From Rhizobium lusitanum (GTDB lineage Bacteria; Pseudomonadota; Alphaproteobacteria; Rhizobiales; Rhizobiaceae): DNA of 64,000 nucleotides. The notes beneath the pieces were generated by a model. It saw only the letters and a program-made list of their open reading frames with translations, ran no database searches and was not told where the DNA came from. Each line of letters opens with the position of its first letter. Within the stretch, counting starts at the first letter, position 1. A program made the translations under genes and the position numbers. Shown piece after piece: positions 8,673-18,802 of the stretch. The DNA lies in the NCBI RefSeq assembly GCF_014189535.1, contig NZ_CP050308.1, forward strand, positions 1,674,001 through 1,738,000, in the 5' to 3' direction.

Positions 8673-9836
8673 TTAGACATCTCCCTTGTTGACCGTCGGC
8701 TGATCCGGGTCGACAAAATTCGGATGCACGACTTCGCCGCCATCGGTCAGCATCGTCGCCTTAATCAACTCGTCAGCGCGGTTGAGCCCAAGGCTCTTGC
8801 TATCCTTGTCCACCATCGTCTCCAGGAAGGTGACGAGGTTCTTCGCGTAGAGAGCAGAGGCGCTCGCAGCAACGCGACCGGCCATATTGGCATAGCCGAC
8901 CACCTTGACGCCTTCGACATCGGCTACCTCACCGAATTTGGCGCCCTCGATATTGCCGCCGCGCTCGACGGCGAGATCGACGGCAACGGCACCGGGCCGC
9001 ATCGCCTTCAGCATCTCGCGGCTGACGAGCCGCGGCGCCGGGCGGCCGGGGATCAGAGCCGTGGTAATGACGATATCCTGCTTGGAGATATGCTCGGCCA
9101 CGAGAGCGGCCTGCCTGGCCTGATAATCCCGCGACATTTCCTTGGCGTAGCCACCGGCTGTTTCCGCCGCCTTGAACTCTTCATCCTCGACGGCAATGAA
9201 TTTCGCGCCGAGCGAGGCGACCTGCTCCTTGGCGGCCGGACGAACATCCGTCGCCGACACTTGCGCGCCAAGTCGTCGTGCCGTCGCAATCGCCTGCAGG
9301 CCGGCAACACCCGCGCCCATGACGAAAACCCTTGCCGCCGGCACAGTGCCCGCCGCCGTCATCATCATCGGCAGCGCCCTGTCATAAACGGCAGCCGCCT
9401 CGATCACCGCCTGATAGCCGGCAAGATTGGCCTGCGACGATAGAACATCCATCGACTGCGCGCGGGTAATGCGCGGCATCAACTCCATGGCGAAGCTGGT
9501 CAGCCCGGCCTTCGCCATTTCGACCAAGGCTGCTTCGTTGCCATAGGGATCCATGATGGCGATGACGATGGCGCCGCGCTTGTAGCCGGTAATTTCCTTG
9601 GGTGTCGGCCGCCGCACCTTGAGGACGACATCGGCCCGCTTGGCATCCTTGACGGCACCGATGCGCGCGCCGATGGCTTCGTATTCGCCATCCGGAATGC
9701 GCGACAAGGCGCCAGCACCCGCTTCCACCACGACATCGAAGCCGAGGCCTTTCATTTTCTTCACCGTTTCGACGGATGCCGCGACGCGCGTTTCATCCCC
9801 CACGGTCTCCTTGGCGACGAAAACCAGATTGCCCAA
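8673..9836 (-). CDS. pntAA: NAD(P) transhydrogenase subunit alpha part 1
   Basis: The soluble NAD(H)-binding domain I of transhydrogenase, about 387 residues, related to alanine dehydrogenase. Seen are the N-terminal VFVAKET, the RITRAQSMDVLSSQANLAGYQAV segment, the Rossmann motif GAGVAGLQAIATARRLGA and the RPAAKEQVASLGA loop. The start is uncertain. TTG at 9836 lies 8 bases after GAGG and fits the family N-terminus, while GTG codons at 9842 and 9845 overlap that ribosome site. It heads the pntAA-pntAB-pntB set and lies about 110 bases downstream of the oxidase subunit IV gene, probably in the same transcript. Confidence 0.95.
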   Translation of the reverse strand: MGNLVFVAKETVGDETRVAASVETVKKMKGLGFDVVVEAGAGALSRIPDGEYEAIGARIGAVKDAKRADVVLKVRRPTPKEITGYKRGAIVIAIMDPYGNEAALVEMAKAGLTSFAMELMPRITRAQSMDVLSSQANLAGYQAVIEAAAVYDRALPMMMTAAGTVPAARVFVMGAGVAGLQAIATARRLGAQVSATDVRPAAKEQVASLGAKFIAVEDEEFKAAETAGGYAKEMSRDYQARQAALVAEHISKQDIVITTALIPGRPAPRLVSREMLKAMRPGAVAVDLAVERGGNIEGAKFGEVADVEGVKVVGYANMAGRVAASASALYAKNLVTFLETMVDKDSKSLGLNRADELIKATMLTDGGEVVHPNFVDPDQPTVNKGDV

Positions 9837-9946
9837 CGACACCACCTCGCATCAAACGACAGCCCTGCTGGAGACAGCAGCGCAGGAGCCTGTGAAATCA
9901 GGCCATGAATCTCAGGGAAAGCGCGGGCTGGAGAGCCCCGTGTCGA

Positions 9947-10171
9947 TCATCGTGCGAGAAAAACGCCAACGAATGCAAGAACCAGGAAAATAAGAAACCC
10001 GCCGACCAGGCCGGCGTGACCGAAGAAACCCGCCGTCATCGCGATCAACAGCGCGACGATGAGCGCCGATCCGACCTTGGCGCTAGCAATGAACCCATTA
10101 TAGGTTTTCTCATGCTCCTTGTAGTCCATCGGAGCACCGGTTTCGATCGGTCCGGTATGATGTTCGGCCAT
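9947..10171 (-). CDS. aa3-type cytochrome c oxidase subunit IV
   Basis: A 74-residue inner-membrane protein of the bacterial aa3 oxidase subunit IV family. The N-terminal part is hydrophilic with MDYKEHEKTYNGFI, a typical family signature, followed by two hydrophobic stretches: ALIVALLIAMTAGFFGH and a Gly/Leu/Val-rich segment to the C-terminus. I chose the ATG at 10171, behind GGGGAG, over an upstream ATG that adds 32 residues of unlike sequence. The gene precedes pntAA on the same strand. Coupling of a respiratory subunit with transhydrogenase genes may reflect shared respiratory demand, which is inference. Confidence 0.88.
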   Translation of the reverse strand: MAEHHTGPIETGAPMDYKEHEKTYNGFIASAKVGSALIVALLIAMTAGFFGHAGLVGGFLIFLVLAFVGVFLAR

Positions 10172-10404
10172 GCAAAAGTCTCCCCTCAATCCGCTCCCCG
10201 ACAGAGCTTGCAACTGCTGCCGGCTGGAGTTCGTCCTCAAAAGCTGCGGCATCTCCCAATAAGGCACCGCAGCCAGATTTCCTCTACCGAGGCGTTACAT
10301 AAAGCGAGAAAAAATGCAATGCACGAGAACGTCGCAGAGGTTCAATCTCCCTATGCGATTGCCGTCTGAGCGCTCGGAAATAAAACAACCAATTCCAGCC
10401 CGTC

Positions 10405-12708
10405 TCAGGCCAGGATATCCTGACGCAGGGTCGGTCGATTGCGGTCGAGATTGTCTATCATCTCGCCGACCATCGCCGGCGCCACGGGAACCGAGAACAC
10501 ATAACCCTGGATCACATCGGCCAGGCCGCGTTGGTTGATGAGCGCCAACTGTTCCCGCGTCTCCACGCCTTCGATGACGATCTCCAGGCCGAGAGCGCGT
10601 GAAAGATCGACAATGCCGCACAGGAGCTTGAAGCGGCGGCTGTCGCCGGTGATGTCGTGCACGAAGGAGCGGTCGATCTTGACGATATCCACCGGCAGTG
10701 AATCGAGATAGCTGAGACTGGAAAAGCCGGTCCCGAAATCGTCGATGGCAATGGTGATGCCCTTGGCCCTGAGATCACCAAGAATGGAACGCACGCTGGC
10801 AATCTCGTCCATGAGGCAGCTTTCGGTTACCTCCAGATGCAGGCGTGATGGCTCCAGACCCGATGCCTCCAGCGCTTCCGCGACGACCGCGACAATGTCA
10901 TTGCTGCGCAGGTCCTGTGCCGAGAGATTGACCGAGACCGAAAGAGACCGGGGCCAGGTGGCGCAATCCCGGCAGGCGCGGTTGAGCATGAAGCGGGTGA
11001 TACCACCAACGATTCCCATCTCCTCGGCGATCTGCACGAAGACATCGGGCGGGATAGAACCCTTTTCCGGATGCACCCAACGCGCCAGCGCTTCGCAGCA
11101 ATCGATGCGATGGCCATCCGGCGTGAACATCGGCTGATAGACGGCATGCAGCGTGCCGGTCTCGATCGCCTCGCGCAGATCGCTCTTCAACTTCTGCCGC
11201 TCGATGTAACGGGCGTCCATCTCCTCTTCGAACCTGGAGCAACCGCCCTTCGTCCGCAACTTGGCATCGAAGAGTGCCAAATCGGCCTTGATCTGCCACT
11301 CTTCCGGACGGAACTCGCCGCTCGACATGGTCACGTAGCCACCGCTGAAAGAGACGCGCAGACTATGATCATCCACCTCGTAAGTACCCGCCATCGCCGC
11401 ATGCAGCGCGGATATGCGCCTATCCAGATCCTCGGCACAGTCATCGTTCGGGAAGAGCAATACGAACTGATCCCCGACCAGACGCGCGCAAAGCGCCACG
11501 TCGCCCGCCTTTTCTCTCAGCCGCGCGCCGATGGCGACCAGCAACCGATCGCCGGTCACATGTCCTTTGAAATCATTGACATGCTTGAAATCGTCGACAT
11601 CGAGAACCAGAAAGCCGATGCAGCCGTCGCCGACGCGCGCGGCCAGCTTCTCCTTCGTCAATTCGGCGAAATATTCACGGTTCGGCAGGCCCGTCAGTGG
11701 ATCGAAACGCACCATATGCAGAATCTTGCGCTCGGCCCGGATGCGCGCGGTGACGTCCTCGAAAATCAGGATGACGATGCCATCGGCACGACGGCTCGCC
11801 GAAAACTCCAGAAACAGGTCTTCGCCGAGCTCGATCAACGTGCGCGACAGCGAACCGCCGACGAGCTGCTCGATCTGCTGCTGGATCAGGCCCGGAAGAG
11901 AACCGTCGATGGAGGCATGACGTACGCCATAGCGCAACACGACATCGAAATCGCAATCCCTGAGCTGCTCGGGATTCGTCAGATTCAGGAGTTCGCAAGC
12001 CTTTCGATTGACCACCAGGATGCGGTTGTCGGCATCCAGCATGAACAGGCCATGTGTCATATTGTTGAGCGCCGTATCGAACCGATCAGCGATCAGCGAT
12101 ATCTCGCGCGACGCTATAACGTTCTTGTAGAGAAACTCACGCAGGCCGTTGGCCATGGAGCGCGTCGTCAATCCGAAGGGCACCAGCATGACGGAAACGA
12201 TTGCCATGTAAAGCTGTCCCGACATCAGGCAGGCAATGATGATCGGCAGGCAGCACGCCATGGTCTGCAGGTCGATCGCCTTCCGTGAACCGTAATTGCG
12301 ACCGAGGATCGATACCATTGATCCCATGGTCACCGCGATGCAGATGAATTCCGCCAGCGGATTCTGGACGATCAGGATGGCATAACCGCTGGCAACACCG
12401 AGGATCAGCGTCGTCGCCGTCGCGCCGAGCACATAGCGCGTTTCCCAGCGCGCGATATCGGCGCGTGAAAGGGCGCTTTTATCGAGCGCGTCAAATTGCC
12501 GGAACGAATGGATGCGAAGAGCGAAGACGATGGCTAGTACAAGGCAGAAACCAAGATAAATGCCGGCGCCCGTGCTCAGGAAGACAATGGTATAGCTGAG
12601 GATATGAACCAATACCCCCGTAAGCAAGGTGCTACGGTTTCCGAAAAGCGAACCGACGAACGACAGATAAACATCCGTCGGTACGATGTTCGGGTTTTGA
12701 GGCTTCAT
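10405..12708 (-). CDS. Membrane GGDEF-EAL protein with degenerate GGDEF, likely c-di-GMP phosphodiesterase
   Basis: A 767-residue signalling protein. Several transmembrane helices occupy about 25-190, a PAS domain about 205-330, a GGDEF domain about 330-495 and an EAL domain about 505-755. The GGDEF A-site reads VGDQF (411-415), losing the first Gly and the Glu, so cyclase activity is unlikely. The EAL domain looks active: EAL at 539-541, DDFGTGFSSL, KIDRSF and EGVET are all present. The expected net effect is breakdown of cyclic di-GMP, perhaps with GTP sensing by the decayed domain, as known for such hybrids. It stands alone, with a 229-base AT-rich gap upstream. Confidence 0.93.
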   Translation of the reverse strand: MKPQNPNIVPTDVYLSFVGSLFGNRSTLLTGVLVHILSYTIVFLSTGAGIYLGFCLVLAIVFALRIHSFRQFDALDKSALSRADIARWETRYVLGATATTLILGVASGYAILIVQNPLAEFICIAVTMGSMVSILGRNYGSRKAIDLQTMACCLPIIIACLMSGQLYMAIVSVMLVPFGLTTRSMANGLREFLYKNVIASREISLIADRFDTALNNMTHGLFMLDADNRILVVNRKACELLNLTNPEQLRDCDFDVVLRYGVRHASIDGSLPGLIQQQIEQLVGGSLSRTLIELGEDLFLEFSASRRADGIVILIFEDVTARIRAERKILHMVRFDPLTGLPNREYFAELTKEKLAARVGDGCIGFLVLDVDDFKHVNDFKGHVTGDRLLVAIGARLREKAGDVALCARLVGDQFVLLFPNDDCAEDLDRRISALHAAMAGTYEVDDHSLRVSFSGGYVTMSSGEFRPEEWQIKADLALFDAKLRTKGGCSRFEEEMDARYIERQKLKSDLREAIETGTLHAVYQPMFTPDGHRIDCCEALARWVHPEKGSIPPDVFVQIAEEMGIVGGITRFMLNRACRDCATWPRSLSVSVNLSAQDLRSNDIVAVVAEALEASGLEPSRLHLEVTESCLMDEIASVRSILGDLRAKGITIAIDDFGTGFSSLSYLDSLPVDIVKIDRSFVHDITGDSRRFKLLCGIVDLSRALGLEIVIEGVETREQLALINQRGLADVIQGYVFSVPVAPAMVGEMIDNLDRNRPTLRQDILA

Positions 12709-12937
12709 TCAGAGCTCCCCTGATGCGGCGCGAACTCTAGTCGAAACGTTTTAAAATTTGATTGCCCGAATAGTATATATTTGGATGGATTTTCCAACCA
12801 TGCAATAATTTACATCGATTTTTAGTGATATTTTGCACCACATTCGTGCAATCAATGAAACTATGCTCTACTTTAGTTATAGTTTCTTGCTCACGAAATG
12901 CTAAAATAGAAAACATCAGTCAGCAAAGCATCCTCGG
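12709..12937. other. AT-rich intergenic region
   Basis: A 229-base gap upstream of the GGDEF-EAL gene, visibly richer in A and T than its neighbours (for example around 12750-12880). It should hold the promoter of that gene. I could not pick a convincing -35/-10 pair, a repeat or a small ORF. Confidence 0.4.
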
Positions 12938-14340
<1,403 letters not shown>

Positions 14341-15129
14341 ATGTCCAGACCGATCATCGCCATTCCCGCCGATATCCGCGAATTCGACGGCGCGACCTGG
14401 CATGCGGTGCAGCAGCAATATGTCCGCGCCGCCGTCAAGGCCTCCGGCCTCATGGCTCTGATCGTCCCGGCGATGGAGGACGACAACGATATCGACGCCA
14501 TTCTCGACCGTGTCGACGGGCTGCTGGTGTCCGGTTCCGCCACCAACGTGCATCCTTCGCTCTACGGCAAGCAAGCCGACGAGAACGACGGCCCCTTCGA
14601 TCCGGCCCGCGACGCCACATCCTTGCCCCTCATCCGCCGCGCCATCGAGCGCGCCATTCCGATGCTCGCCATCTGCCGCGGCATTCAGGAACTGAATGTC
14701 GCGCTCGGCGGCACGCTTGCCAGTGAAATCCAGGAACAGCCGGGTATCTGGGATCACCGCAAGCCGCAGAATGTCGACCGCGACACGATGTATTCGATCC
14801 GCCAGAGCGTTTTCGTCAAGGAAGGCTCCTGCATCGCAAGCGTCGTCGGCCCCGGCGAGGTGCTGGTCAACTCGCTGCATCGGCAGGCAATCGCCGATAC
14901 CGCGCCCCGGCTGCAAGTGGAAGCCATCGCCGAGGACGGCACGATCGAAGCCGTGTCCGTCATCGACGCCAAGGCCTTCGCCGTCGGCGTGCAATGGCAT
15001 CCGGAATATTGGGCGGAAACGGATTCCCCGTCGCGCAAGCTGTTTGTCGCCTTCGGCGATGCCGTGCGCGATTATGCGGCGGCCAAGGAACAGCCGTTAG
15101 CCGTTCCCCGCCGCCAATCGGCTGTGTGA
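14341..15129 (+). CDS. Class I glutamine amidotransferase, gamma-glutamyl-GABA hydrolase (PuuD) family
   Basis: A 262-residue cytosolic hydrolase of the peptidase C26 family. The nucleophile lies in AICRGIQELN (Cys at 112) and the rest of the triad in QWHPE (His220, Glu222). In the putrescine pathway PuuD releases GABA from gamma-glutamyl-GABA; related enzymes act on other gamma-glutamyl amides. No other puu genes are adjacent, so the exact substrate is open. ATG at 14341 follows GGAG at 14331-14334 with a 6-base spacer, better than the longer frame from 14221. Its stop abuts the convergent dehydrogenase stop at 15130. Confidence 0.87.
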   Translation: MSRPIIAIPADIREFDGATWHAVQQQYVRAAVKASGLMALIVPAMEDDNDIDAILDRVDGLLVSGSATNVHPSLYGKQADENDGPFDPARDATSLPLIRRAIERAIPMLAICRGIQELNVALGGTLASEIQEQPGIWDHRKPQNVDRDTMYSIRQSVFVKEGSCIASVVGPGEVLVNSLHRQAIADTAPRLQVEAIAEDGTIEAVSVIDAKAFAVGVQWHPEYWAETDSPSRKLFVAFGDAVRDYAAAKEQPLAVPRRQSAV

Positions 15130-16098
15130 TCAGCCCTTTGGCTTGACCGGGGTTTCCGGCACCGGCGTCAGCGCCGCACCCTTGCCGAACCATTCGATGA
15201 GGTTGTCCGCCACTAGATCGGCCATGGCATTGCGCGTCGGCACTGAGGCGGACGCCACATGCGGCAGCAGCGAAACGTTCGGCAGGGACAGATAGCCCGC
15301 CGGAACATTCGGCTCGTCATAGAAGACATCGAGGCCGGCCGCCCCGAGCGTGCCGTTTCCAAGGGCAGCAATCAACGCATCATCATCCACGGACCAGCCG
15401 CGCCCGACATTGATGAACACGCCCTGCGGCCCAAGCGCGGAGAGGATCTCGGCGTCGATGACCTTATGCGTCTCCGCCGTCTTCGGCACGATGCTGATCA
15501 GCGTATCTACCGCCTCGGCCATCGCCTTCAGCGACGGATAATAGTCATAGGCCAGTTCCTTGCGGGGCGTGCGGGTATGATAGCCGATCTTCACTTTGAA
15601 CGGCTCCAGGCGCTTGGCGATCTCCTGGCCGATGCGGCCAAGGCCATAAATACCGACGCGCCGCCCCTTCAACGAAAAAGGCGAAAGCGGAAAAGGCCCC
15701 TCGTTCGCCCAGCGTCCCTCCCGCAGCCAGCTTTCCGCCTGCGGAAACAGGCGCAGCGTGTTCAAAAGCAGCGCAATCGCCGTATCGGCCACTTCGTCGT
15801 TCAGCACATCAGGCGTATTGGTGACGACAATGCCCTTGGATGCGGCATGACTGACGTCGATACCGTCATAGCCGACGCCGAAATTGGCAATGACCTCGAT
15901 ATTCGGAAAGGCATCGATCCAGGCGGCGTTGAAACCGCCGGCCACGGCAATACCGCGCACGCGTGCCGCAGTCCCGGCATCGATCTGTGGGCTTTCGCTG
16001 CGATCGGCGGCGATGACATCGAAATGCCCGCCGAGCCTCTCAAGAACACGCGGATGTATCTTCCCCGGAATGAGGACGGCGATGCGGTTATCGGACAT
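15130..16098 (-). CDS. D-isomer-specific 2-hydroxyacid dehydrogenase (glyoxylate/hydroxypyruvate reductase-like)
   Basis: A 322-residue NAD(P)-dependent dehydrogenase. The dinucleotide motif GLGRIG is at 152-157, and the catalytic triad is visible as Arg233 (INVGRG), Glu262 (YDEPN) and His280 (LLPH). The family reduces 2-oxo acids such as glyoxylate or hydroxypyruvate to D-2-hydroxy acids. The ATG at 16098 lies behind GAGGAAAG; a longer frame to 16248 has no family match. It starts 31 bases after the LacI-family gene stop on the same strand, so the two probably form an operon and the regulator likely controls it. Confidence 0.9.
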   Translation of the reverse strand: MSDNRIAVLIPGKIHPRVLERLGGHFDVIAADRSESPQIDAGTAARVRGIAVAGGFNAAWIDAFPNIEVIANFGVGYDGIDVSHAASKGIVVTNTPDVLNDEVADTAIALLLNTLRLFPQAESWLREGRWANEGPFPLSPFSLKGRRVGIYGLGRIGQEIAKRLEPFKVKIGYHTRTPRKELAYDYYPSLKAMAEAVDTLISIVPKTAETHKVIDAEILSALGPQGVFINVGRGWSVDDDALIAALGNGTLGAAGLDVFYDEPNVPAGYLSLPNVSLLPHVASASVPTRNAMADLVADNLIEWFGKGAALTPVPETPVKPKG

Positions 16099-16129
16099 GG
16101 ATCTTTCCTCTTGAAGATGTAGCGCGGCG

Positions 16130-17152
16130 CTATTGGCGGGCCTGATAGGGAGATGTCGACTGGCGGATGCGCATTTCCGGCTTGATAAGATGGATACCAT
16201 CCGGCTCATGACTGCCCGCCAGCCTATCCAAAAGCGCGCGTGCTGCAAGCCTTCCGACTTCCGCCTGGCCGTTCCATACCGTCGTCAGCGCCGGCGTGGC
16301 GATCGCCGCCTCCTCCAGATCGTCATAGCCGGTGACCGAGATATCCTTACCCGGCACAAGGCCGGCGCGGGAAATACCGTTCATCAGGCCGATGGCGACA
16401 AGATCGTTCCAGCAGACGGCCGCCGTCGGCTTCTGCGGCAATGACAGGAGATGCACCGCCGCCTCGAAACCACCTTGCTTGGAACGAGCGCCGGGAATAC
16501 GCAGATCGGGATCGACCTCGATGCCCGCCTTGCGCAGGGCGTTCACATAGCCTTGATAACGATCGCGTCCGGTCGAGGTCTGGTCTGTGCCGCCGATCAT
16601 CGCGATGGTGCGGTGACCGAGGCTGATCAGGTGATTCGTCGCGAGCGAAATACCGTAGCTGTCGTCACCACGAAAGGTCGGCAGATCCAGCCCCTCCATC
16701 GAACGAGCGACGAGGATGGCCGGCATGCCGTTCTCCTCCGCCAGGTCGAAATCCTCTGCTGGCGTGCCGATCGCCGGTGACATGATGATGCCATCACCGC
16801 CAAGCTGCAGCAGGGTTTCGACGAAGGTTCGCTGCTTCTCGACTGAATCGTAATGGTTGGAAAGAATGAACGTATGGCGGCTACGGTCGAGCTCGCTTTC
16901 GATCGCCTTGAGGATCTCGCCATAGAACGGGTTCATGATGTCGTGGACGACGACGCCGATGATCCCGGATCGCGATGTCCTGAGGCTTGCCGCGCGGCGG
17001 TTGTAGATATAGCCGAGCGCCCGCGCCTGATCCTTGATCTTCTCGCGCGTGGTCACCGCCACCAGCGGACTATCGCGTAAGGCAAGAGATACGGTTGCCG
17101 TTGAAATACCCAGCGATTCCGCAATGGTAGACAGTTTTATCTTTTGCGCCAT
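16130..17152 (-). CDS. LacI-family transcriptional regulator
   Basis: A 340-residue repressor-type protein. The N-terminal helix-turn-helix (KLSTIAESLGISTATVSLALR) and hinge helix (RRAASLRTSRSGIIGVV) are standard, followed by a periplasmic-binding-protein-like effector domain with GYDDLEEAAIATPALTT near the end. Its target is probably its own operon with the 2-hydroxyacid dehydrogenase. The effector cannot be named. The 120-base upstream gap contains the AT-rich direct repeat CTTTAAT at two sites near 17224-17242, but no clean operator palindrome. ATG at 17152 follows GGGGAGG. Confidence 0.92.
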   Translation of the reverse strand: MAQKIKLSTIAESLGISTATVSLALRDSPLVAVTTREKIKDQARALGYIYNRRAASLRTSRSGIIGVVVHDIMNPFYGEILKAIESELDRSRHTFILSNHYDSVEKQRTFVETLLQLGGDGIIMSPAIGTPAEDFDLAEENGMPAILVARSMEGLDLPTFRGDDSYGISLATNHLISLGHRTIAMIGGTDQTSTGRDRYQGYVNALRKAGIEVDPDLRIPGARSKQGGFEAAVHLLSLPQKPTAAVCWNDLVAIGLMNGISRAGLVPGKDISVTGYDDLEEAAIATPALTTVWNGQAEVGRLAARALLDRLAGSHEPDGIHLIKPEMRIRQSTSPYQARQ

Positions 17153-17273
17153 GCGCTCCCCTCCCCCGTGAAACGCAGCCGAATATCCATTCCGTCGTTT
17201 TACGATTCCGGAATTTTAAAAACTTTAATTAAAAGCTTTAATCGGCCCACGCAACTCGAATCCTCGGGAATTC

Positions 17274-17786
17274 TTAAAATTCCCCATCATCCTCGTCGTC
17301 GTCGCCTGTATGAAGGTTGCTTTCGATCGCCTTCAGCAGCCGCACCAGCGAACGGACGTCCTTATCCGAAAAGCCGCGCGTGGCAAGTTCGTCGCAGGCA
17401 GCAGCGGAACTTTCGATCTCGCTGACGCTGTTGCGCCCGTGCTCGGTGAGATAGACCTTGGTCAACCGCGCATCTTCGGCATCCGGCCGGCGCTCGACAA
17501 AGCCTTGCGCCTCCATGCGACCGATCGTCCGGGTCATCGTCGGCGCCTTGACGCCGAGCTTCTGCGCCAGCGTTCCCGCCGGTAGACCGTCGCTGGCCGA
17601 AAGCGCCAGGATGACACCATCCTGCCCCGCATAAAGGCCGCTGGCCGTCATGTTGCGCGTCAGAACCGTGCGCATGGACCGCGCCGCCTGCGTCAACGCC
17701 GGCGACAAATCGGCGAGCGTGTACTCGCTGTGGTCCTTCTTTTTACCCGACTTACTTTTCTTGCCGTCCTTGTGCTTCTTACCCAT
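17274..17786 (-). CDS. MarR-family transcriptional regulator
   Basis: A 170-residue winged-helix regulator. The basic N-terminal tail (MGKKHKDGKKSKSGKKKD) is unusually Lys-rich, and the acidic C-terminus (GDDDEDDGEF) is unusual too. In between lies the MarR core: the recognition helix region GVKAPTMTRTIGRMEAQGFVERRPDAEDARLTKVYLTEHG is typical, with the DxR wing. MarR proteins bind as dimers to palindromes and respond to small phenolic or other ligands. It is divergent from the creatininase-family gene with an 86-base gap, the usual setting for control of the neighbour. Confidence 0.9.
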   Translation of the reverse strand: MGKKHKDGKKSKSGKKKDHSEYTLADLSPALTQAARSMRTVLTRNMTASGLYAGQDGVILALSASDGLPAGTLAQKLGVKAPTMTRTIGRMEAQGFVERRPDAEDARLTKVYLTEHGRNSVSEIESSAAACDELATRGFSDKDVRSLVRLLKAIESNLHTGDDDEDDGEF

Positions 17787-17824
17787 TGTGATTCCGTTGC
17801 TCTTTCCGCCACTGCATCATCACG

Positions 17825-17854
17825 TTATGACATTGCCTAGGTTATTGACATAAA
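17825..17854. promoter_or_regulatory. Imperfect inverted repeat between marR-type and creatininase genes
   Basis: TTATGACA (17825-17832) and TGACATAA (17847-17854) form an imperfect inverted repeat in the short divergent region. The right arm overlaps TTGACA (17845-17850), a possible -35 box of the plus-strand gene. It is a candidate MarR operator. Confidence 0.35.
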
Positions 17855-17872
17855 CAAGGGGCACACCCGCAG

Positions 17873-18664
17873 ATGGCACAGCCTTTGCCACGTTTCGATG
17901 ACAATGATAGGACGTTGGCACCTGCGGAGAGGGCAAACTGGATCGCCGTGCTGCCACTTGGCGCCCACGAGCAACACGGCCCCCATCTGCCGTTCGACAC
18001 CGATACGCTGATCGCCGAAGGCATCGTTTCGCGTTTGAAAGCCGCTGTCCCCACCGATTTGCCCATCACTTTCTTAGGCCCGGAACCCGTCGGCTATTCC
18101 GTCGAGCATATGGATGTCGCCGGCACCAGGACGCTCGGCTTCTATGAGGCCGTCAGCCGCTGGCTCGGCATAGCCGAAAATATGCACCGTCTCGGCATCC
18201 GTAAATTCGTCATGCTGAACGCCCATGGCGGCAACTCGCCCCTGATGACCATTGTCGCGACCGAGGCGCGTGTTCGCTTCAACATGCTGGCGGTGGCAAC
18301 CAGCTGGACACGCTTCGGCGTGCCTGACGGCCTGATTGCGCCGGAGGCCAAGGCCATCGACATCCACGGCGGCGACATCGAAACATCGGTGATGCTGGCG
18401 CTCTATCCGGAAAAGGCCGACATGACCAAGGCGGCGGACTTTCCCTCGCGGCAGTCCGACTTCGTACAGCGCTTCAAGCACCTGCGGGCCTATGGACCGC
18501 ATGCATTCGGCTGGAAAATGTCGGATCTAAGCGCAGAAGGCGTGGCAGGCAATGCAGGCGCTGCAACGGTGGAAAAGGGCGAACAGTTGATTGCTCACGC
18601 AGTAGAGGGGCTGGTGGAGCTTTTGCAGGATGTCGATGCGTTTGATGTGACAACGCTGAGGTAA
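17873..18664 (+). CDS. Creatininase-family amidohydrolase
   Basis: A 263-residue metal-dependent hydrolase of the creatininase/MftE family. The metal-ligand segments are clear: LGAHEQHGPHLPFDTD near residues 30-45 and LNAHGGNSP near 117-125, plus a conserved Glu in DIHGGDIETS. Family members open cyclic amides such as creatinine or 2-amino-5-formylamino compounds, or trim peptides in cofactor synthesis. Nothing nearby selects among these. ATG at 17873 is preceded by weak Shine-Dalgarno sequence (ACAAGGGG at 17854-17861). Divergent from a MarR regulator that probably controls it. Confidence 0.85.
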   Translation: MAQPLPRFDDNDRTLAPAERANWIAVLPLGAHEQHGPHLPFDTDTLIAEGIVSRLKAAVPTDLPITFLGPEPVGYSVEHMDVAGTRTLGFYEAVSRWLGIAENMHRLGIRKFVMLNAHGGNSPLMTIVATEARVRFNMLAVATSWTRFGVPDGLIAPEAKAIDIHGGDIETSVMLALYPEKADMTKAADFPSRQSDFVQRFKHLRAYGPHAFGWKMSDLSAEGVAGNAGAATVEKGEQLIAHAVEGLVELLQDVDAFDVTTLR

Positions 18665-18696
18665 AGCCCGATCGATCGCAGGTCCCAAACCTAATG

Positions 18697-18712
18697 TGAT
18701 CTTATAACATAC
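18697..18712. promoter_or_regulatory. Zur-like operator upstream of the CobW-family gene
   Basis: The sequence TGATCTTATAACATAC matches a palindrome of GTATGTTATAACATAC type at 13 of 16 positions; its core ATCTTATAACAT has one mismatch. Alphaproteobacterial Zur sites centre on such a TTATAA palindrome. It lies about 90 bases upstream of the start at 18803. The assignment is by eye. Confidence 0.55.
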
Positions 18713-18802
18713 AAAAGCCTTTGAACTGCCGCCTTCAACTCCTTATATGGAACCCGATCATTTTCCGCCCCCTTGGGGGAAATCCCATATTTCGAGGCTC
18801 CC

